This document shows positions 42,557 to 52,815 of a stretch of DNA of 64,000 nt, one piece after another (within the stretch, counting starts at the first letter, position 1; every line of letters starts with the position of its first letter). A program made the position numbers and the translations under genes. A model generated the notes under the pieces. That model saw only the letters and a list, made by a program, of their open reading frames with translations. It had not been told where the DNA came from and did not search any database. Source of the DNA: Acetobacter suratthaniensis (GTDB taxonomy: Bacteria > Pseudomonadota > Alphaproteobacteria > Acetobacterales > Acetobacteraceae); NCBI RefSeq assembly GCF_017377745.1, contig NZ_JAFVMG010000010.1, forward strand, positions 31,953-95,952, in the 5' to 3' direction.

Positions 42557-43657
42557 ATGTCTGAGTTGCAGCAAACCTCCGTACCTGTGTCCGGTATGGC
42601 TTTGGCCACTCCGGTGCCTGCACCGCCTCCGGCCCGGCCCAATCTGGCATCGCGCCTTCTGCTTCGCTGGCTGGCATGGCGTAAGCACCGCCGCGCACAG
42701 GGCGCAAAACATCATGCGCTTCCGACCCATAACGGGGTGGGTGGTGTGCCGCACGGCGCTGTTTCCCATCAGGATGTGCAGGCGCATTTTCTTCAGTCCC
42801 TGCGTCGGGGCATGGATACGCCGTCCTTTCCTAAAAGACTTTCCTCGCTCCCATTGCGCCGGGTGGTGGATCTGATGGTGCCGGGGGGTGAGGGCGCTTT
42901 GCCCGCCCGCCTGTTTATTCCACGCGGGTCTGTGCGGGGTGCCGTGCTGTACCTGCATGGGGGCGGGTTTGTGCATTGTGGGCTCAATTCGCATCATGGC
43001 ATGTGCTGCCGTCTGGCGCGGGCTTCGGGGGCGGCTGTTCTGCTGGTGGACTATCGTCTCGCGCCTGAGCACCGTTTTCCTGCGGCGGTTGAGGATTCTC
43101 TGGCGGCTTTGCGCTGGCTGGCGGCTCTTTCCGCCCGGCGGTGGGGTGGGGGGGTAGCTGTTGCAGGGGATAGTGCGGGGGGTAATCTGGCGGCTGTCGT
43201 CGCGCAGCAGGCGCGTGAGGGGGGAGCACCCCAGCCTGTCCTGCAGCTTCTGTATTATCCGACGTTGTATGGTCGGCAGTTGTTTCCCTCGCACCAGACC
43301 TATGGCAGCGGGTATTTTCTCTCACGCAGGTCCATGGAGTGGTACGCGGATCAATATATCAGCGCCGAGCAGGACTGGGATGATACGCGCTTTGCACCCG
43401 GTGCGCATCCCGATCTGTCGGGCCTGCCTCCGGCCGTCATTATCACGGCGGAGTGCGATCCCCTGCGTGATGAAGGCGCTGCCTATGCACAGGCTCTGCG
43501 GCAGGCAGGAGGGCAGGCGTTTTATCGCTGCTACCCCGGCGCTCTGCACGCTTTCCTGAACTTTTATGCGTTTATGCCCTATGGCAAATCAGCCCTGACG
43601 CTGGGGGGCAGGGCTTTGCGGCGTGCGTTCAGGCGACAGGGCCAAAGAACGCGTTAA
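42557..43657 (+). CDS. HSL-family alpha/beta hydrolase (esterase/lipase)
   Basis: The 366-residue protein has the hormone-sensitive-lipase-type oxyanion motif LYLHGGGFVHCG, the DYRLAPEHRFPAA motif, the nucleophile elbow VAGDSAGGNLAA, the acid in ECDPLRDEG and the His in PGALHAF. An 85-residue N-terminal extension (Pro/Ala-rich, then basic) precedes the catalytic domain; no clear signal peptide is visible, so it is probably cytoplasmic. Substrate is unknown, likely short-chain esters. It follows rnpB divergently and its 3' end overlaps a convergent gene by 4 bases. Confidence 0.9.
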   Translation: MSELQQTSVPVSGMALATPVPAPPPARPNLASRLLLRWLAWRKHRRAQGAKHHALPTHNGVGGVPHGAVSHQDVQAHFLQSLRRGMDTPSFPKRLSSLPLRRVVDLMVPGGEGALPARLFIPRGSVRGAVLYLHGGGFVHCGLNSHHGMCCRLARASGAAVLLVDYRLAPEHRFPAAVEDSLAALRWLAALSARRWGGGVAVAGDSAGGNLAAVVAQQAREGGAPQPVLQLLYYPTLYGRQLFPSHQTYGSGYFLSRRSMEWYADQYISAEQDWDDTRFAPGAHPDLSGLPPAVIITAECDPLRDEGAAYAQALRQAGGQAFYRCYPGALHAFLNFYAFMPYGKSALTLGGRALRRAFRRQGQRTR

Positions 43658-44151
43658 GGAATGGGGTGGAACGTACCCGGAGAGTTCTGATCAGACAGAA
43701 CGGTGCGCTCCATCCTGTTCACCTGAAGGGTAAACAGCTTGGGGAGTTCCCCCTTGGGGCCGGGGCAGGAGTCGGTGTGCTTTTGCATGACGTCCATGCG
43801 GGTTGCCGTGGGGGCATCATTCCCGTTGACGATAAACAGCAGGCACTCCGGGCGGTCATGTGTCATGCCGTTATGGGTCACGACCAACCGCAGGTGGCGG
43901 ATCAGGGCCGTATCATCAAACCAGCTTTCGGGGCGGAAGGTGTAGCGGTCCACAACCCGATCCATGATGCCGCTTTTGCTCAGCCCGATCATGAGCAGGG
44001 CCAGCGGTAATACAAAGACCAGTCGGCGCAGGGCATGCTGGCGTAAGGTGCGCTTGCCCAAAGGCCCGCGCGGCCCGCTGGCCAGCATGGAGCGGAGCGC
44101 CTTTGCCCAGCGTGGGCCAGAGGGTGGTGTGGTGTTTTCAGGGGCGGTCAT
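43654..44151 (-). CDS. Membrane-anchored protein of unknown function, coupled to zwf
   Basis: I do not recognise this 165-residue protein. A basic cytoplasmic N-terminus is followed by one membrane helix (about 46-62, LRRLVFVLPLALLMIGL) and an approximately 100-residue domain outside the membrane with YTFRPESWFDDTALIRHL and three Cys. The ATG at 44151 overlaps the zwf stop as ATGA, so it is preferred over upstream starts that lie inside zwf. Translational coupling to G6PDH is notable but does not reveal its function. Confidence 0.78.
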   Translation of the reverse strand: MTAPENTTPPSGPRWAKALRSMLASGPRGPLGKRTLRQHALRRLVFVLPLALLMIGLSKSGIMDRVVDRYTFRPESWFDDTALIRHLRLVVTHNGMTHDRPECLLFIVNGNDAPTATRMDVMQKHTDSCPGPKGELPKLFTLQVNRMERTVLSDQNSPGTFHPIP

Positions 44152-45620
44152 GTCAGCATATCCTCGTGCCATAGGGCGCCGTCTCGCGCCAGCAGCGCGC
44201 GGGTGGAGGGGGGGCCCCAACCGCCTGCCGCATAAGGTTCAAGTGGGGTGAGGCCTTGCCGCCATGTTTCCAGAATTGGCTCCACCCATTTCCATGAGGC
44301 TTCCACTTCATCGCGGCGGATGAACAGTGCCGGGTCTCCCCGCACTGCATCCAGCAGAAGGCGTTCATAGGAATCCTGATACGAGATGGAAAACTCATGC
44401 TCGTAGGACATTGATAGCGTGGCATTGCGTACGCGCAGCCCCCCAGCGCCGGGGTCACGCACACCCAGAACCAGCGCAAGCTCTCCATGCGGGTCGATCC
44501 TGATCACCAGCCTGCCAGAGGACGGCATGTTGGTGAAAATCGGCCAGGGCTGCGGGCGGAACTGAATGACAATTTCCGTTGCTTTGGTGGCCAGTCGTTT
44601 GCCCGTGCGGAGATAGAACGGCGTATTGCCCCAGCGGGCAGTGCGGATTTTTGTACGGATAGCGACAAAGCTTTCCGTATTGCTGGCACGACCGGTGTCC
44701 AGATCCTGCACATAGCCCGGCACATCCGTGCCTTTCAGGCGACCGGCGGTGTACTGCCCGCGAATAACGTTCTGGCGCACCATGTCTGGAGTCATGGGGC
44801 GCAGGGCGTTTAGCACCTTGAGTTTTTCGTTGCGCAGGTCATCCGCCCGGAGCGACGCCGGAGCGTCCATGGCCACCATGCAAAGCACTTGCAGCAGGTG
44901 GTTCTGCACCATGTCACGCAGGGCGCCAGCTTCATCATAATATCCGCCGCGCCCACCGATCCCTACGGTTTCGGCTGCGGTAATCTGCACATGCTCAATG
45001 GCTTCCGCCGACCAGAGCTTTTCCAGCACCGGGTTGGCAAAGCGTAGCGCCAGAATATTCTGCACCCCTTCCTTGCCGAGATAATGATCAATTCGGTAAA
45101 TCGATTCCTCGGGAAAGAAGCGGCCAACCCCACTATTTACTTCGCGCGCGGTAGCCAGACTGGTGCCGATAGGTTTTTCCAGCACAACACGCGCATGCGG
45201 GCTGATCAGGTCGCGTGTCGCCAGAGCCGCACAGATATGGGCATAGAGCGAAGGCGCTGTGGCCAGATAGAAAACGCGGATCCGCTCGGGGTCAGGCAGG
45301 GCCTCATGTAAAGGCTGCCAGTTGGCCTCCGGGTCGGTTGCATCAAGTTGGACATAGTCCAGTAGGGCGATAAAATTGCCCAGCAGTTCCTGATCCGCCG
45401 CCATGTCCGGGGCGAATTTATGCAATTCACCGCGGATATACGCCCGGAAAGCCTCTGTCGTGTATTCTGATCGCGCGATGCAGATCAGTCGCACATCATG
45501 CCCGAATTCCCCGGCATGGAACCGGCGCAGAAAGGCCGGCAGCAGCTTGCGGCGCGTAAGATCGCCGGTAGCGCCGAAAATAACATAATCAAAAGGGGCG
45601 GTGCGGTTGACGAGCGCCAT
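44148..45620 (-). CDS. zwf: Glucose-6-phosphate 1-dehydrogenase
   Basis: The 490-residue enzyme oxidises glucose 6-phosphate to 6-phosphogluconolactone, giving NADPH at entry to the pentose phosphate route, the main cytoplasmic sugar route in acetic acid bacteria. Visible are the nucleotide motif IFGATGDLTRRKLLPAF, the active-site YRIDHYLGKEGVQN and the EKPIG motif in VVLEKPIGTSLATA. I choose the ATG at 45620 (MALVNRTAPFDYVIFG); the frame remains open upstream to 45833 but those residues are atypical. It overlaps the downstream membrane-protein gene by 4 bases. Confidence 0.96.
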   Translation of the reverse strand: MALVNRTAPFDYVIFGATGDLTRRKLLPAFLRRFHAGEFGHDVRLICIARSEYTTEAFRAYIRGELHKFAPDMAADQELLGNFIALLDYVQLDATDPEANWQPLHEALPDPERIRVFYLATAPSLYAHICAALATRDLISPHARVVLEKPIGTSLATAREVNSGVGRFFPEESIYRIDHYLGKEGVQNILALRFANPVLEKLWSAEAIEHVQITAAETVGIGGRGGYYDEAGALRDMVQNHLLQVLCMVAMDAPASLRADDLRNEKLKVLNALRPMTPDMVRQNVIRGQYTAGRLKGTDVPGYVQDLDTGRASNTESFVAIRTKIRTARWGNTPFYLRTGKRLATKATEIVIQFRPQPWPIFTNMPSSGRLVIRIDPHGELALVLGVRDPGAGGLRVRNATLSMSYEHEFSISYQDSYERLLLDAVRGDPALFIRRDEVEASWKWVEPILETWRQGLTPLEPYAAGGWGPPSTRALLARDGALWHEDMLT

Positions 45621-45849
45621 TAAGCAGAGTTCCGGCAGGGCAGGCGGGGGATAGCCGCCAGCGGAGTGGGACGGATGCTGTTCGGAAGGGAACGCGCACA
45701 GTATGCTGTGCTTATGGGAGAGGCATTGCCCGTTTGCAAGAGCGGCCTTGTGTGGGATCATTGACCCCATGCCCGCGCCGCGATAAGCCCGCGCCTTCGT
45801 GGCGCGTCTGTGGCGCGGAAAGACATGATGCAAACGAGAGGGCTGCTAG

Positions 45850-46122
45850 ATGGACGGCGAACATTTTTCCGGTGATGAAGATCCGGCGGCAGGGGGCATC
45901 GCGGCTGATCGGCTGCGGAGCATTATCGAGCGGGTCGAGCGTCTGGAAGAAGAGCGCAAGGCGCTTGCGGGCGACATCAAGGACATTTTTACAGAAGCCA
46001 AATCCGCCGGGTTTGATGTAAAGGTCATTCGACAGATCATTCGCATTCGCAGGCAGGAGCCAGCGGAAGTGGAAGAGCAGGAAACGCTTCTGGATATCTA
46101 CCGCCGCGCGCTTGGCATGTAG
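45850..46122 (+). CDS. gapR: GapR-family nucleoid-associated protein (DUF2312)
   Basis: The 90-residue protein matches the Caulobacter GapR pattern: RLRSIIERVERLEEERKALA, then DIKDIFTEAKSAGFDVKVIR and QIIRIRRQE. GapR is a coiled-coil DNA clamp that prefers overtwisted, AT-rich DNA and supports replication and chromosome segregation in alphaproteobacteria. Length is typical. It is divergent from zwf and followed 27 bases later by a membrane-anchored unknown on the same strand. Confidence 0.93.
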   Translation: MDGEHFSGDEDPAAGGIAADRLRSIIERVERLEEERKALAGDIKDIFTEAKSAGFDVKVIRQIIRIRRQEPAEVEEQETLLDIYRRALGM

Positions 46123-46149
46123 GCGCGCTAAAGCACGGATCGGCTTGCC

Positions 46150-46926
46150 ATGACATCACTCTCCTTTCCCGAGTGGATGCCCCTGTGGGGCCAGTTGCTA
46201 ATGCTGGCCGGAGGAATCCTGTTCGGATTGGCGTTCATGATGATGCCTTTCGCCGTATTCGGGGTGAAAGGCAGGCTGGCCGAACTGTCGCTGCAGGTTG
46301 GGGAGCTTCAGGCACAGGTGCGTGCGCAGGGCCTGCGTGAGCCTGTTGCGCAGGCAGCGCCTGAACGCCCGCGTGGCGATAGGGATTACGCTGCTTCACC
46401 CACCGGTGTTGTGGTGGAGGAAGTGCGGGCAACGGCTTTCGCGCATGAAGGGCGGCAGGATAATACCCCGCCGCAGACAACACCCACCCACACAACCAGA
46501 GATGTGCCGCAGCAGGAGTTCCCGGTCAGGGAACCACCAGTGCTGGTGGCGTTGCAGACACCGCGCGTTTCTGATGCGTATGAACCAAGGCAGAGCGCTC
46601 CGCCTGCTCCTGTTCAGTCACCCCGTCAGGAAGGCTGGCGTGAGCAGCGTATGCCGTGGCATGAAGCCGACCGAACGCAGGCTGAAACAGCGCCGGAAAC
46701 CGCAGCCCAGATCATGCGCCGCCAACATGCGCCAGATGCAAATCAACCCGCATGGAGGCCTGATTTTTCACAGGAAACCGCAGGCTATTCCACACAGCGG
46801 GATACGCGGCCGGAGGGTGCAGGCATGAATCCTCTCTACCCTGTCCGTGAGGATGATCGTTCGGGCCGGGCGGAGCCTGTGCTGAACTGGCCTGTCAGAG
46901 AACGACGAGATCATCACGATGGATGA
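46150..46926 (+). CDS. Membrane-anchored coiled-coil/low-complexity protein of unknown function
   Basis: The 258-residue product has one N-terminal membrane helix (about 13-38, LWGQLLMLAGGILFGLAFMM), a short Leu-heptad stretch (KGRLAELSLQVGELQAQVRA) and then about 190 residues rich in Pro, Gln, Arg and Glu, predicted disordered. No family is recognised. It lies 27 bases after gapR, so it may share its promoter. Its last 32 bases overlap the convergent proB gene. Confidence 0.72.
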   Translation: MTSLSFPEWMPLWGQLLMLAGGILFGLAFMMMPFAVFGVKGRLAELSLQVGELQAQVRAQGLREPVAQAAPERPRGDRDYAASPTGVVVEEVRATAFAHEGRQDNTPPQTTPTHTTRDVPQQEFPVREPPVLVALQTPRVSDAYEPRQSAPPAPVQSPRQEGWREQRMPWHEADRTQAETAPETAAQIMRRQHAPDANQPAWRPDFSQETAGYSTQRDTRPEGAGMNPLYPVREDDRSGRAEPVLNWPVRERRDHHDG

Positions 46927-48022
46927 GCACGTCCCGGCCTGAACGGCCCAGAATATCAGCGACTTCTGTGGATTGATGGCCTGCGATACGCCGGGCATCT
47001 TCCGCATCATAAGCGGCGAGGCCGTGGGCAAGCACCCGGCCTGATGTGTTGAGCACTTCAACCAGATCACCCTGCGAAAATGCGCCGCGCACCTCCACCA
47101 CTCCGGCCGGTAGCAGTGAGCTGCCATGCTGTAGGGCTTTTGCCGCTCCGGCATCAATCACAATTTCACCGACCGGGTTCAGGCTGCCTGCAATCCACTG
47201 TTTGCGTGCGGTATGCGCATTGGCCTGCGGCAGAAACCACGAGCATCGTGCGCCTTCCATTAAGGCCCGTAGGGGGTTGAGTGTCTTGCCCAGCGCGATT
47301 GCCATGGCACAACCAGAGCGTGTGGCGATACCTGCTGCCAGTAGCTTGGTGCGCATGCCACCCGAGGAATAGCCGGGTGGGGGTTCCCCTCCCATGGCTT
47401 CAATCTCTGGGGTCAGGTTTTCAATGACGGGCAGGTGCCGGGCATCGGGGTCTGTGCGGGGGTCGGCGGTGTACAACCCATCGATATCCGAGAGCAGGAT
47501 AAGCTGATCTGCTTCGGTCATCTGCGCGACGCGGGCGGCCAGCCGGTCGTTGTCACCAAAGCGGATTTCCGCAGTGGCGATGGTGTCATTTTCATTGATG
47601 ACGGGAATGCAGCCCAGATCCAGCAGGGTCGTCAGTGTCGCGCGGGCGTTGAGATAACGGCGGCGGTCTTCCGTATCATCCGGTGTGAGAAGCAACTGGG
47701 CAGCCGTCAGACCCTGAGCGGAAAGCGCATTGCTCCAGGCCTGCGCCAGTCTGATCTGCCCTACGGCGGCCGCAGCCTGTTTTTCGGGCAGGCGCAGGGC
47801 GCCGTTTGTCAGGCCCAGACTATGCCGGGCCAAAGCAATGGCACCAGAAGAGACCACACTGACCGCCGTGCCCTGTCGGCGCAGCATGGCGATGTCCTCG
47901 GCCACACTGGCCAGCCATGCCTGACGCGGGGCGGCCTGCTCTGCATCAACAACAAGTGCGCTGCCGATCTTGATAACCAGCCGTTTGGCATGGGCGAGAG
48001 AAGGGCTGGTGGCATCGCTCAT
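46895..48022 (-). CDS. proB: Glutamate 5-kinase
   Basis: The 375-residue enzyme phosphorylates glutamate in the first step of proline synthesis. The amino acid kinase domain shows LVIKIGSALVV, VSSGAIALARHSLGL, NARATLTTLLDLGCIPVINENDT, LSDIDGLYTADPR and GGMRTKLLAAGIA; a C-terminal PUA domain (about 285-370) starts GAAKALQHGSSLLPAGVVEV. It follows obgE by 75 bases, the common rplU-rpmA-obgE-proB order. Its 3' end overlaps a convergent gene by 32 bases. Confidence 0.96.
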   Translation of the reverse strand: MSDATSPSLAHAKRLVIKIGSALVVDAEQAAPRQAWLASVAEDIAMLRRQGTAVSVVSSGAIALARHSLGLTNGALRLPEKQAAAAVGQIRLAQAWSNALSAQGLTAAQLLLTPDDTEDRRRYLNARATLTTLLDLGCIPVINENDTIATAEIRFGDNDRLAARVAQMTEADQLILLSDIDGLYTADPRTDPDARHLPVIENLTPEIEAMGGEPPPGYSSGGMRTKLLAAGIATRSGCAMAIALGKTLNPLRALMEGARCSWFLPQANAHTARKQWIAGSLNPVGEIVIDAGAAKALQHGSSLLPAGVVEVRGAFSQGDLVEVLNTSGRVLAHGLAAYDAEDARRIAGHQSTEVADILGRSGRDVLIHRDDLVVL

Positions 48023-48097
48023 TGGAGGCTCCCGTGCGTGGTCTGTGGTATCGGGCCGCCCATGCCCACCATACAGGGGACATGGGTAAGGTTGGGC

Positions 48098-49180
<1,083 letters not shown>

Positions 49181-49222
49181 TCAGTCTGACCGGGTAAAGG
49201 CCAGACCAGAAAAGTGCCCTGT

Positions 49223-49492
49223 TTATTCAGCGGCCAGCGGCAGCGCGTCAACAGAGACATGCACCCGGCCTTCTGCACGGCGCTCAAAGCGCACGTTGCC
49301 GTCAACCAGAGCAAACAGGGTGTGGTCGCGGCCAACGCCGACATTGCTGCCAGCCTTCATCTTGGTGCCGCGCTGGCGGATAATGATGTTGCCAGCGATA
49401 ACCTGCTCGCCACCGAATTTCTTGACGCCAAGGCGGCGCCCGGCGCTATCGCGCCCGTTGCGGGATGAACCGCCGGCTTTCTTTTGTGCCAT
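49223..49492 (-). CDS. rpmA: 50S ribosomal protein bL27
   Basis: The 89-residue protein starts [20 protein letters not shown] and contains [20 protein letters not shown], all standard for bL27, whose N-terminus reaches the peptidyl-transferase centre. It has a strong GGAGGAG site and lies 46 bases after rplU. A terminator follows 50 bases beyond its stop. Confidence 0.97.
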   Translation of the reverse strand: MAQKKAGGSSRNGRDSAGRRLGVKKFGGEQVIAGNIIIRQRGTKMKAGSNVGVGRDHTLFALVDGNVRFERRAEGRVHVSVDALPLAAE

Positions 49493-49538
49493 GACCTAAA
49501 CTCCTCCGTGGGTCGTAACCAGCCTGTCCCTATCGGGA

Positions 49539-49853
49539 TCAGGCGGCGTTGATTTCCTGAATGCGCAGAACAGTTACCGGCTGACGGTGACCGTTTTTAC
49601 GACGGCTGTTCTGCCGACGGCGCTTCTTGAAGATAATGACCTTCTTGAGGCGGTCCTGAGCGATGACGGTGGCCGTAACCTTTGCGCCAGCGACGGTGGG
49701 TGCGCCGATCTGCGTGCCGTTCTCGCCGCCAACGGCCAGAACGTCTTCAAAGGTGATGGTGGCGCCAGCTTCGACTTCCAGCTTTTCAACTTTCAGTACC
49801 ATGTTGGGTTCAACCCGGTACTGCTTGCCGCCGGTGCGGATGACTGCGAACAT
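49539..49853 (-). CDS. rplU: 50S ribosomal protein bL21
   Basis: The 104-residue protein begins [17 protein letters not shown] and has [20 protein letters not shown] near the end, both diagnostic of bL21. The open frame extends upstream to 49961, but those residues lack family resemblance and the ATG at 49853 has a GAGAGTAGAG purine-rich site. It is the first gene of the rplU-rpmA pair. Confidence 0.97.
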   Translation of the reverse strand: MFAVIRTGGKQYRVEPNMVLKVEKLEVEAGATITFEDVLAVGGENGTQIGAPTVAGAKVTATVIAQDRLKKVIIFKKRRRQNSRRKNGHRQPVTVLRIQEINAA

Positions 49854-50038
49854 AAACTCTACTCTCTTTCCGATCTCTGATTCGCGCGGTGGATCACACA
49901 GGCGCAGAATCTTCTCGCTTTTTCGTCTTTGGCCGTCCGGCTTGGCGCGGCATGGTTCCATCTTTGTGGATCAAGGTGGGCTTTTAAGGGGAATCTCTCT
50001 CCAGCGTCAAGCCAGAAACTGAAAATGCAGACAGGCTC

Positions 50039-50068
50039 TTGCATGCTCGGTCAAAGCATGCGTATAAG
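50039..50068 (+). promoter_or_regulatory. Promoter of the tRNA-Ser gene
   Basis: TTGCAT (50039-50044) and TATAAG (50063-50068) are separated by 18 bases, and the mature tRNA starts 11 bases after the -10 element. This is a good sigma-70-type match placed exactly where needed. Confidence 0.6.
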
Positions 50069-50078
50069 CCCGACCTAC

Positions 50079-50168
<90 letters not shown>

Positions 50169-50272
50169 TAGACCTGAATGGTCAATTCCATACTAAAATC
50201 TTGTGACGATAGGCAGTGTAATACAGTCATGTGTTGCGGCGGCTTTGTCGCGCGTGTCGAATGTGTGGAAAG

Positions 50273-50307
50273 AAAAAACCCTGCCGCCGTCTCAGGCAAC
50301 GGCAGGG
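50273..50307 (-). terminator. Intrinsic terminator of the DAACS transporter gene
   Basis: CCCTGCCG (50279-50286) pairs with CGGCAGGG (50300-50307), and on the minus strand six U residues follow (50278-50273). It lies just after the transporter stop codon. Confidence 0.85.
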
Positions 50308-50315
50308 GGAGTCAC

Positions 50316-51575
50316 TTAAAGAGCGTCTTCAGTTGGGCCGTCTTCCAGTGCGCCTTCCCATTTGGCGGAAATCGCTGCGGCATAGCCATTGCCCAGCACA
50401 TTGGTGGCCGTGCGGGCCATATCAAGAAAATGGTCGATGCCAAGAATAAGCGCCATCCCGGCTTCAGGCAGGCCAAACTGGGGTAAAACGGCAACCAGCG
50501 TTACCAGTGAGGCGCGCGGGACACCTGCAATGCCCTTGCTGCTTAACATCATCACCAGCACCATTAACATCTGCTGGCTCCAGGCCAGATGGATGCCATA
50601 GGCCTGAGCGATGAACATGGCTCCAAAAGACTGGAACAGAATGGAGCCATCAAGGTTAAAGCTATAGCCAAGTGGCAGCACAAAACCGCCAATACGCGCA
50701 GGCACACCAAAATCTTCGAGTTTCTCCAGAAGAAGCGGGTAGGCAGCCTCGCTGCTAGCTGTGGAAAAACCCAGCAGAACAGGCTGAACCAATGCCTGAA
50801 TCAGTTTTCGGATCCGCTTGGGGCCAAGGAACAGGAGGGTGGCTGCGGTTAGCATGCCCCACTGGAACAGGATTGTGCCATAAAACTCCGCGAGAAAACG
50901 GCCATACTGCAGCAGCATGCCTAGACCGCTATGGGCCAGACTGCCCATAATTGAGCCAAAAACAGCCAGAGGTGCAGTTATCATGACCATATCGGTCATG
51001 CGCAGCATGATTTTGGCCAGTTCTTCTGACCATGTCAGCATGGTTTTACCGGTTTTGCCCACGGCTGGCAGGGCGAGGCCAAACAGAACCGAAAAAACAA
51101 CAATCTGTAGAATGTCATTGCGCGCCATGGCGTCCATGACGCTTGTGGGCACTATGTGCAGAATGAACTCGACAGGCTGGAAGGGATGCTTGAGCGCTGA
51201 GACATCGGCGGCCTGCGGTGGTGTGAAACCGACACCCGGTTGGAGCAGGTTAGCGCCCAGTAGTCCGATACACAGCGACAGAAAAGACATGCCGATAAAC
51301 CAGAGCATGACTTTGCCACCCACCCGCATGACAAGGCTTTGATCGCCCATTTTGCCGATGCCACACACCAGAGTGGCAAACACCAGTGGGGCGATAACCA
51401 TGCGGATAAGCCGCAGGAAAAGACCTGTCAGGAGCGAGGAAAGCTGCTCGGCCGCGCCAATATAGGCAGGAAAGAAGGAATGCACGGTAAGGCCGACTAT
51501 AATACCCAGAACAAGTCCAGCAAGAATAGCCAAGGTTCGTTTGCGTGTATTGCCCGGGTGTACAGAAGCGCCCAT
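50316..51575 (-). CDS. Dicarboxylate/amino acid:cation symporter (DAACS family, DctA/GltP-like)
   Basis: The 419-residue inner-membrane transporter has about eight membrane segments and re-entrant loops: LIRMVIAPLVFATLVCGIGKMG, the hairpin FSTASSEAAYPLLLEKL, LPLGYSFNLDGSILFQSFGA and SSKGIAGVPRASLVTLVAVL, with a C-terminal DHFLDMARTATNVLGN cation/substrate segment. The family imports C4-dicarboxylates, glutamate or aspartate with protons or sodium; substrate cannot be fixed here. AGAGGGA precedes the ATG. Promoter and terminator are both visible, so it is a single-gene unit. Confidence 0.93.
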   Translation of the reverse strand: MGASVHPGNTRKRTLAILAGLVLGIIVGLTVHSFFPAYIGAAEQLSSLLTGLFLRLIRMVIAPLVFATLVCGIGKMGDQSLVMRVGGKVMLWFIGMSFLSLCIGLLGANLLQPGVGFTPPQAADVSALKHPFQPVEFILHIVPTSVMDAMARNDILQIVVFSVLFGLALPAVGKTGKTMLTWSEELAKIMLRMTDMVMITAPLAVFGSIMGSLAHSGLGMLLQYGRFLAEFYGTILFQWGMLTAATLLFLGPKRIRKLIQALVQPVLLGFSTASSEAAYPLLLEKLEDFGVPARIGGFVLPLGYSFNLDGSILFQSFGAMFIAQAYGIHLAWSQQMLMVLVMMLSSKGIAGVPRASLVTLVAVLPQFGLPEAGMALILGIDHFLDMARTATNVLGNGYAAAISAKWEGALEDGPTEDAL

Positions 51576-51625
51576 ACGTGGTCCCTCTTGTTGTTCGATA
51601 CGGAATGTTCCGAGTAAAGACCGAA

Positions 51626-51654
51626 TATATAGACAGAAATACCCATCGGGTCAA
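51626..51654 (-). promoter_or_regulatory. Sigma-70 promoter of the DAACS transporter gene
   Basis: On the minus strand TTGACC (51654-51649) and TATATA (51631-51626) are separated by exactly 17 bases, about 50 bases upstream of the transporter start codon. Confidence 0.65.
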
Positions 51655-51804
51655 AAATGCTTTTTATTGCCGCCGCTGCGCCATGCTTGAGCGGTTTGTG
51701 TAAAATCGGAATTGCTTTTATAATTTTTAATATTTAAGGGCGTATGTTCTGTAGAAAGCACCTAACGGGCGCCCACTATACTTTGTTCGGAAACCAAAAC
51801 AAAA

Positions 51805-52785
51805 ATGCTTTTCTTTTCTCTTTCTGTTCAAAAAACAAAACATACGCTGTGTTGTAGTGCTGCGCTGCTTTTCTGTGCGATGTTTTCCTGCTCTGCTCAG
51901 GCTCAGCAGTGGTATACAGGGTCTTTGCTTTCTCCTGCTCCTGCCAAAGACCGGGCGGGGCAGGGTACCATAGAGCCGTATTTTACGTATTCCTTGCCCG
52001 TCGGGTATTTTGACGCCACAGGCACCAGCCACCCCCAGCACCCACGGCAGCAGCAGTTCAGCAATTCTACCTTGTGGAAATACGGGCTGACAGACACGCT
52101 CAGCATACAGGCGCATACCGTGGTGTCTTACGGTTGGAAAAAAGGGGCCGGTCATACTGGCGGGCCTAAATTTGGTGATTTGCCGATAGACCTGATCTGG
52201 CGTTTTGTGAATGGTAATCCCAAACGTTATATCCCCACCTTCAACCTGTTTGCGGGGGTAGTGTTTCCAACTGGCGATTATTCCAACCTGTCCAATGCAC
52301 AGGACGGTGTGGGCAATGGTACCTATGTATTCCGTACTGCCTTGCTTAGTCAGTCCAGCTACTGGCTTCCCGGCCACCATCCCCTGCGGCTGCGGACATG
52401 GGGTTGGTGGCGGCGTTCGCTTAATAGCGTCGATATCTCAGGTATTTCATCCTATTCTACACAGGCTGGATTCCACGGGCGTGCACGACCGGGCATGAGC
52501 GGTCAGGCGGGGTTTTCGCTTGAATATGGGGTGACGCAGCGCTGGGTTCTGGCGGTGGATGTCGCACGCGACTGGGCCAATGGCGCCAAGGTCTGGGGCG
52601 TTAATGGTAATGGTCAACGTGTCAATCGTATCAGCGCCGCATCGGGTGACTGGCAGGTGGATCCTGCTGTGGAATATAACTTTACGTCCCGTATCGGGAT
52701 GATCGCCGGGGCCTCCGTTTATTATGCCGGGCATAATACCGGGGTGCGTATTGCGCCGCAGTTTGCCGTCAACACGGTTTTCTAA
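51805..52785 (+). CDS. Outer-membrane beta-barrel protein of unknown substrate
   Basis: The 326-residue protein has a signal peptide (cleavage about residue 33, after SAQA) and alternating aromatic/polar strands typical of a 10-14-strand barrel (FVYTF-type segments such as VEPYFTYSLP-like, PTFNLFAGVVFPTGDY and WQVDPAVEYNFTSR), ending in FAVNTVF with the C-terminal Phe used for BAM recognition. The general layout resembles the MetA-pathway/transporter outer-membrane family, but I would not assign a substrate. It marks the start of the AT-richer region and ends in a strong terminator. A single gene, divergent from the transporter. Confidence 0.78.
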   Translation: MLFFSLSVQKTKHTLCCSAALLFCAMFSCSAQAQQWYTGSLLSPAPAKDRAGQGTIEPYFTYSLPVGYFDATGTSHPQHPRQQQFSNSTLWKYGLTDTLSIQAHTVVSYGWKKGAGHTGGPKFGDLPIDLIWRFVNGNPKRYIPTFNLFAGVVFPTGDYSNLSNAQDGVGNGTYVFRTALLSQSSYWLPGHHPLRLRTWGWWRRSLNSVDISGISSYSTQAGFHGRARPGMSGQAGFSLEYGVTQRWVLAVDVARDWANGAKVWGVNGNGQRVNRISAASGDWQVDPAVEYNFTSRIGMIAGASVYYAGHNTGVRIAPQFAVNTVF

Positions 52786-52815
52786 AACCTTCGAACCCTC
52801 GGCTCAGTGATGGTG

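Noticed and set aside
45621..45833. 71-residue N-terminal extension of zwf
   Set aside because: The extension is low in similarity to any G6PDH; the ATG at 45620 directly precedes the conserved N-terminal strand.
51727..52380. 217-codon minus-strand frame opposite the outer-membrane protein gene
   Set aside because: The plus frame has a signal peptide, barrel strands and terminal Phe; the minus frame is a basic, domain-free translation.
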